Shown: in pieces, positions 6,901-9,956 of the stretch | How positions within the stretch are numbered: the first letter of the stretch is position 1 | Layout of the letters: every line of letters begins with the position of its first letter | Assembly (NCBI GenBank): GCA_031266615.1 | Contig: JAISAR010000063.1 | Location: 1 to 9,956, forward strand | Length of the DNA stretch: 9,956 nt | Reading direction: 5' to 3' | Source: Rickettsiales bacterium | GTDB taxonomy: Bacteria; Pseudomonadota; Alphaproteobacteria; Rickettsiales; Anaplasmataceae | Program-made: the position numbers and the translations under genes | The notes under the pieces: model-generated | What the model was told of the DNA's origin: nothing | Seen by the model: the letters and a program-made list of their open reading frames with translations, nothing else | Databases searched by the model: none

Positions 6901-6929
6901 ATAGTAATATAAAAGGCAACAAAGTGCAA
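6901..6929 (-). promoter_or_regulatory. Candidate sigma70-type promoter of the rpsB operon
   Basis: On the minus strand TTGCAC (6924-6929) and TACTAT (6901-6906) are separated by exactly 17 bases. The -10 box matches 4 of 6 consensus bases and the -35 box only 3 of 6. Transcription from about 6894 would give an 80-base leader before rpsB. In other bacteria the S2 leader can mediate feedback by S2; no such structure was identified by eye here. Neighbouring AT-rich hexamers (such as TATATA) are alternative -10 boxes. Confidence 0.4.
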
Positions 6930-6939
6930 ACAAAAAACG

Positions 6940-6968
6940 TTGACAAAAGACAACATGTTTATTAACTT
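6940..6968 (+). promoter_or_regulatory. Candidate promoter of tRNA-Asp
   Basis: A perfect -35 hexamer TTGACA (6940-6945) is followed after 17 bases by TAACTT (6963-6968), a poor -10 box; TATTAA with a shorter spacer is an alternative. Transcription would begin about 20 bases before the tRNA. It lies back to back with the candidate rpsB promoter, so the two form a divergent regulatory region. Confidence 0.4.
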
Positions 6969-6994
6969 TAAAGTCAGAAACGCTAAAAGGAAAT

Positions 6995-7068
6995 GGGGGT
7001 GTAGCTCAGTTGGTTAGAGCGCATGCCTGTCACGCATGAGGTCGTGAGTTCAAGTCTCATCACTCCCG
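6995..7068 (+). tRNA. tRNA-Asp (anticodon GUC)
   Basis: A full 74-base cloverleaf. The acceptor stem GGGGGUG pairs with CACUCCC, with one G-U wobble at the fourth pair, and the discriminator is G. The D-arm is GCUCAGUUGGUUAGAGC; the anticodon stem CAUGC/GCAUG encloses CUGUCAC (anticodon GUC); the T-arm contains GUUCAAGUC. The CCA end is not encoded, since the bases after the discriminator are CAT. Confidence 0.97.
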
Positions 7069-7078
7069 CATATAACTT

Positions 7079-7116
7079 CTAGCACAATCTAAGTTCGTTA
7101 TGCTAGTCTTTATTTT
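7079..7116 (+). terminator. Possible intrinsic terminator after tRNA-Asp
   Basis: CTAGCA (7079-7084) and TGCTAG (7101-7106) form a 6-bp stem with a 16-base loop, followed by TCTTTATTTT. Its place 10 bases after the tRNA fits a tRNA transcript end. The loop is large and the stem short, hence moderate confidence. The remaining stretch to 7248 carries no gene; it holds only a loose inverted repeat, TGCATA (7184-7189) with TATGCA (7232-7237). Confidence 0.4.
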
Positions 7117-7248
7117 ACCCTATCCTGGTGTATGGCAGCACAATGAATTGCGGCATAATGTTGAAAAACCTCATTGGACTTTCTGCATAACCTAAACTAA
7201 TACCAATGGTAATAGGACAAGTTAAATTGGGTATGCAAAAGATTTAAT

Positions 7249-7743
7249 CTATTTGATAGCTCCTTTCACAACAATCGTACCAAATAGCATATCATGATAT
7301 GTCTGTTTCTTCTGAGAGAAGCAAGCCACTAAATACCAGCAAAAGGTGAGCAGCAATATAACTACTCCCGGTATGCTTAAAGCGCTTACTAACACGTTTT
7401 GTTCTTGGAAAAGCTCGATGAGGATAGCTATTACGTTGTTCAATAGATGAAGAAAAAACTGAGAGATGCTTCTATCAAATGCTAAACTCAAGTCTATTTT
7501 AGAACCGTCTAGGCTTATGGTATGTATGTTCATTAACTGCTGACCGGGAGTTGCCTGAGCTGCTGAAGATATAAAATATGTGAAGTAACTGCAATTTACA
7601 CACATATATGATAGATCTAAAATTAACGGAAAATTCTTTAACAATAGTATAATTAATAAGTTTGGAATTAGTAAAATTGCCACATCTATTAAATATGCAC
7701 AAAAGCGCCTTCGTATACTGGCAATTTCTATAACAGCAGTCAT
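7249..7743 (-). CDS. RDD-family integral membrane protein
   Basis: A 164-residue membrane protein of the RDD family, named for conserved Arg and Asp residues. RRFCAYLIDVAIL (12-24) carries the family's Arg and Asp in the first membrane helix, ATPGQQLMNIHTIS (64-77) is the conserved central loop, LAFDRSI (87-93) follows it, and KKQTYHDMLFGTIVVK (145-160) is the typical C-terminal block. Hydrophobic helices lie at about 17-35, 95-112 and 121-141. No biochemical role is established for the family; transport functions have been proposed for some members. The start codon overlaps the stop of the upstream HAD gene (TAATG), so the two are translationally coupled and probably functionally linked, though the link is not known. 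Confidence 0.85.
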   Translation of the reverse strand: MTAVIEIASIRRRFCAYLIDVAILLIPNLLIILLLKNFPLILDLSYMCVNCSYFTYFISSAAQATPGQQLMNIHTISLDGSKIDLSLAFDRSISQFFLHLLNNVIAILIELFQEQNVLVSALSIPGVVILLLTFCWYLVACFSQKKQTYHDMLFGTIVVKGAIK

Positions 7744-8381
7744 TACTTATCTTTTAAATATTTTATTATAAAATCTGTAAGTTTATCAAAATGTTGAAAA
7801 CATAACAAATCTTCGTATCCACTTATTGATTGGCCGTATAAAATTGGTAAACAATTAGCATTTTGTGCACACAAAATATCTGTGATACTGTCACCAACGA
7901 AAAACACATTTTCTCTATTTATAGGCAATGTACTCTCTTCTAGTGCAAATAGCAGTGGGGTTGCAGATGGTTTATCTTCTGCAGTATCGCATGAACCAAT
8001 TACTCTCTCAAAGTAAGAGTCTAGCTTAAAATAGGCAACTTCTTCACGTAAATTAGTGTTTTTCTTATTACTTACTATTGCTAGATAGATATTATGGCTT
8101 TTCAACGTCTGCAACATTTTCTCTACTCCTTGATTTAGAGTAATGTTTTGCAACAGTGCATTATCTAAGTATTGTTGGTATATCTGATTCGCTTTTTTCC
8201 ACTGATCGCCAAATAAGTTGACCATATAGCTCTTTCTCGACTCATGGGAATTTCTATCAGCAGCCTTATTACTGTACCCCATTGAGTCTAAGGTATGCCT
8301 AATGGCATTAGAAATATTGTCTTGGGTATCAACTAAGGTATTATCCCAATCGAATACTACTGCTAATGGGCTGTTTTTCAT
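7743..8381 (-). CDS. HAD-superfamily phosphatase, phosphoglycolate phosphatase-like
   Basis: A 212-residue haloacid dehalogenase hydrolase with all four motifs. DWDNTLVD (11-18) gives the Asp nucleophile (11) and general acid/base Asp13; VSNKKN (103-108) gives motif II Ser104; Lys137 in EDKPSATP is motif III; GDSITD (163-168) supplies the magnesium-binding acidic residues. A helical cap (about 20-85) follows motif I, as in Gph and PGMB-type enzymes. Phosphoglycolate phosphatase removes 2-phosphoglycolate formed during DNA repair, but HAD specificity cannot be read from sequence and other small phosphates are possible. Start is the ATG at 8381; no good Shine-Dalgarno precedes it, and only weak promoter-like hexamers are seen in the 170-base space shared with the divergent gene. 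First gene of a pair with the RDD protein. Confidence 0.87.
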   Translation of the reverse strand: MKNSPLAVVFDWDNTLVDTQDNISNAIRHTLDSMGYSNKAADRNSHESRKSYMVNLFGDQWKKANQIYQQYLDNALLQNITLNQGVEKMLQTLKSHNIYLAIVSNKKNTNLREEVAYFKLDSYFERVIGSCDTAEDKPSATPLLFALEESTLPINRENVFFVGDSITDILCAQNANCLPILYGQSISGYEDLLCFQHFDKLTDFIIKYLKDK

Positions 8382-8551
8382 TTCTACATTGTTACGTATT
8401 TTAGGTTAATAAGTAAATAACATTTTGATGAAAAAAATATAAATAGGACGCTCTTGATGATCATAGGAAACACTATTTATTGCAAGTTGTGTTAACCATT
8501 TCTACATAATGAGCTAATACACTGGTTTTATAAGCTTTATTAGGAGTAGGT
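8382..8551. other. Divergent intergenic region between the HAD and repeat-protein genes
   Basis: This 170-base AT-rich space must hold start signals for both flanking genes. Facing right, TTGCAA (8480-8485) and CATAAT (8505-8510) are plausible boxes but 19 bases apart, longer than ideal. Facing left, only weak boxes are visible. The 10-mer CATTTCTACA occurs twice in direct orientation, at the HAD start and near 8496. No RNA gene is seen. Confidence 0.35.
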
Positions 8552-9499
8552 ATGACTGAAGTTAAAGATACACCTCAAACAGGTGTTGAAAAAAAATTTA
8601 AAGATGTTTTTGAGCGTTCTCCAGGTCCTTTTCCAGAAGGAGCTTCATTAGACGATAAAGTAAAGATTATTGCTAAATTGAACCGGGAGCTTAAAGCCCA
8701 AAAAGGACGTATAGCTGAAGGAAGTGTTGAAAGAAGATTTAAAGATATCTTTGGACGTTCTCCAGGTCCTTTCCCAGAAGGAGCTTCATCAGAAGATAAG
8801 GTAAAGACCATTGCTAAATTGAATCAGAAGCTTGAAAGTCGAAAGAGCCATGCAGCTGAAAAAGTACATCAAGATTTTGAAAGAATTGCTGAGCTTGACC
8901 GCCAATATAAAGGCAAGGGTATTTTCAGAAGTGAAAAAGTTGCAGGACCAAAAAGTGACAAAGAACTCCAAGACACTTCAAAAAAGCCTACAGCAGAAGG
9001 TAAAAGCTTTGAGCAAAGTGGACAAAAAGAGACTTCTGTGCAACCAGACACACAACTATCGGTGAATGCGGAGGTTCAAACCCCATCAGGACCTAAGTTA
9101 CAGGCTGTTGGTTTCTCTTCGATGAGTATAAGCCCTATAAGAGAGAAATTCAGTGATAAAAAGCCTGGGTTGAATAAAGAAGATAATGTGCCTCAAGAAA
9201 ATCAAAAAGAAGAAGGGCTTTTCAGTCTTCTCAAGCGCTTTGTTAAGAAGGTGCTAGAAAAACTTTTAGGTGAAGATAAAAAGAGTGTAGAGGATGCTTA
9301 TAACATGAAAGGAGCTACTCAGAGAGATGTGTTAGATAACGAAGCGCAACAGCAAGGCAAGCACTTCGATAAAATTTTAAATCAAGATCAAAGTATAGGC
9401 AAAGGTTTAAAGCAAGTAGCAACACAACTTGAGAATTCTACGATAACTCCCGTCAATACTCCTGGAGTAGATAAAATAAACGCGGGTCGTGAAAGATGA
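8552..9499 (+). CDS. Hydrophilic tandem-repeat protein of unknown function (possible secreted effector)
   Basis: I do not recognise a named family in this 315-residue protein. Residues 12-58 and 59-105 are two tandem copies of a 47-residue unit, about 30 of 47 positions identical, each with FKDxFxRSPGPFPEGAS followed by a helical DKVKxIAKLN segment. Residues about 105-220 are polar, rich in Lys, Glu, Gln and Ser, and probably disordered. Residues 222-240 form a short cationic amphipathic helix (GLFSLLKRFVKKVLEKLLG), and the C-terminus is polar, ending in basic residues (AGRER). There is no Sec signal peptide and no membrane-spanning helix. AGGAG (8542-8546) lies 5 bases before the ATG, fixing the start. 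The composition suits an endosymbiont-specific protein, possibly exported by the type IV secretion system, but that is inference only. Confidence 0.8.
   Translation: MTEVKDTPQTGVEKKFKDVFERSPGPFPEGASLDDKVKIIAKLNRELKAQKGRIAEGSVERRFKDIFGRSPGPFPEGASSEDKVKTIAKLNQKLESRKSHAAEKVHQDFERIAELDRQYKGKGIFRSEKVAGPKSDKELQDTSKKPTAEGKSFEQSGQKETSVQPDTQLSVNAEVQTPSGPKLQAVGFSSMSISPIREKFSDKKPGLNKEDNVPQENQKEEGLFSLLKRFVKKVLEKLLGEDKKSVEDAYNMKGATQRDVLDNEAQQQGKHFDKILNQDQSIGKGLKQVATQLENSTITPVNTPGVDKINAGRER
8585..8866 (+). repeat. Two in-frame tandem repeats of 141 bp
   Basis: Units at 8585-8725 and 8726-8866 encode the 47-residue repeats of the unknown protein. The core is nearly identical in DNA: the segment from CGTTCTCCAGGTCC to GGAGCTTCAT differs by a single silent base (TTTT versus TTTC) over about 34 bases. 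The flanks have diverged more, mainly by amino acid changes. This pattern suggests a duplication with selection or gene conversion acting on the core. Confidence 0.85.
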
Positions 9500-9627
9500 T
9501 CCGCTTGACTTCAGTGATTTGAAAAAGCATTTGACTATGCAATATGCTGTATAGCTACAATTAGACTTATTGCTTAACTTAAACTAAAGGCAATTATTTT
9601 TGGCATTTTTTGTGTGCTCTAAAATTG
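9500..9627. other. Non-coding stretch after the repeat-protein gene
   Basis: No credible gene is seen. AGGCAATT (9588-9595) and AATTGCCT (9623-9630) make a perfect 8-bp inverted repeat with a 27-base loop. It might end the transcript of the preceding gene, but no T-run follows it, so it is not a standard intrinsic terminator. TTGGCATTTTTT inside the loop resembles the TTGGCGTTTTT of the downstream repeats and may be a remnant of a further copy. Confidence 0.4.
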
Positions 9628-9931
9628 CCTCAGCTATAAATATTAAAAAATTTACCAAGCGAGAAAAAAGCAAAAGAAACCCCGTGGCGGCTAGTTATTT
9701 ACTTTTGTGTCGAAATGTTGGCGTTTTTTTATCCTAAACGCTTAATAAGTGCGACTTAGCTGCTTTTTAATGCAACTAACCTTAGCCATAAACATTTAAG
9801 AAATTTACTAAGCAGAAAAAAAGGCAAAAGAAACCCCAAGTAGCTAGTTATTCACTATCTATCTTATGATATTGGCGTTTTTGATGTCTTAAACGACTTA
9901 TAAGCGCGTTTCAGCTTGTATAGGTAAAAAA
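9628..9931. repeat. Two diverged tandem copies of a ~154-bp non-coding unit
   Basis: Copy 1 begins near 9628 and copy 2 near 9780. Landmarks recur in the same order at 152-155 base offsets: CCT(C/T)AGC, AAATTTAC(C/T)AAGC, GCAAAAGAAACCCC (GAAACCCC at 9676 and 9830), GCTAGTTATT, TTGGCGTTTTT (9718 and 9872) and TAAACG (9735 and 9890). No open frame runs through them. Each copy can form a hairpin from GCGTTT with AAACG(C): 6 bp in copy 1 (9721-9726 with 9736-9741) and 5 bp in copy 2. They look like dispersed intergenic repeats of the kind found in Wolbachia genomes. No transposase or terminal inverted repeat is visible. Confidence 0.7.
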
Positions 9932-9956
9932 CCAGAAGTTTTAAAAAGACATGCAG

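Noticed and set aside
7184..7237. Inverted repeat TGCATA/TATGCA as a mobile element end or regulatory RNA
   Set aside because: Only 6 bp match, the spacer is 42 bases and the DNA is AT-rich, so chance is the simpler explanation.
8575..8811. Minus-strand open frame containing repeated SGKGPGER segments
   Set aside because: The repetition is just the complement of the 141-bp coding repeats on the plus strand, where the ribosome site and codon pattern fit.
8585..8866. CRISPR-like repeat
   Set aside because: There are only two units, directly adjacent, in frame and coding, with no spacers.
8832..9065. Second plus-strand frame inside the repeat-protein gene
   Set aside because: It is fully nested in the 315-residue frame without its own ribosome site and has no family resemblance.
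9628..9931. Insertion sequence
   Set aside because: No transposase frame, terminal inverted repeats or target duplication could be seen; the structure is two diverged direct copies.

Overview
The window reads as a chromosomal segment of a Wolbachia-like member of the Anaplasmataceae (Rickettsiales, Alphaproteobacteria). The DNA is AT-rich, tRNA genes are isolated and lack an encoded CCA end, and the translation genes resemble rickettsial forms. Accessory content is also of the Wolbachia kind: the tail of an Rpn-family nuclease/transposase, a lineage-restricted repeat protein and diverged non-coding repeats. This assignment is recognition by eye; no database search was run.

Layout. Positions 1-272 hold the C-terminal end of an Rpn-family (PD-(D/E)XK nuclease/putative transposase) gene. 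A minus-strand gene (401-1393) encodes an exported class I glutamine amidotransferase-like hydrolase of the peptidase C26 family, with a good extended -10 promoter, and tRNA-Phe(GAA) lies just behind it. On the plus strand follow coaD (coenzyme A synthesis) and a small zf-CHCC zinc-binding protein. Converging on them is a tight minus-strand operon, rpsB-tsf-pyrH-frr-uppS-cdsA (6814 down to 2485), whose genes overlap or lie within about 20 bases of each other. It couples translation factors (S2, EF-Ts, ribosome recycling factor) to UMP kinase and to lipid-carrier and phospholipid precursor synthesis (UppS, CdsA). The intergenic space upstream of rpsB carries candidate promoters for rpsB (leftward) and for a divergent tRNA-Asp(GUC) (rightward).

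Downstream of tRNA-Asp lies a two-gene minus-strand unit: a HAD phosphatase of the phosphoglycolate phosphatase type, then an RDD-family membrane protein, joined by a TAATG overlap. Divergent from it is a plus-strand gene for a 315-residue hydrophilic protein. It has two tandem 47-residue repeats, a disordered-looking middle and one short cationic amphipathic helix. This is the least explained gene here and a plausible but unproven host-interaction candidate. The last 457 bases have no credible gene and contain an inverted repeat and two diverged tandem copies of an approximately 154-bp unit.

Most of the window is conserved core genome. I see no CRISPR array, prophage module, complete insertion sequence or recognisable defence system. 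The items worth a second look are the repeat protein, the exported C26 hydrolase and the right-hand non-coding repeats.
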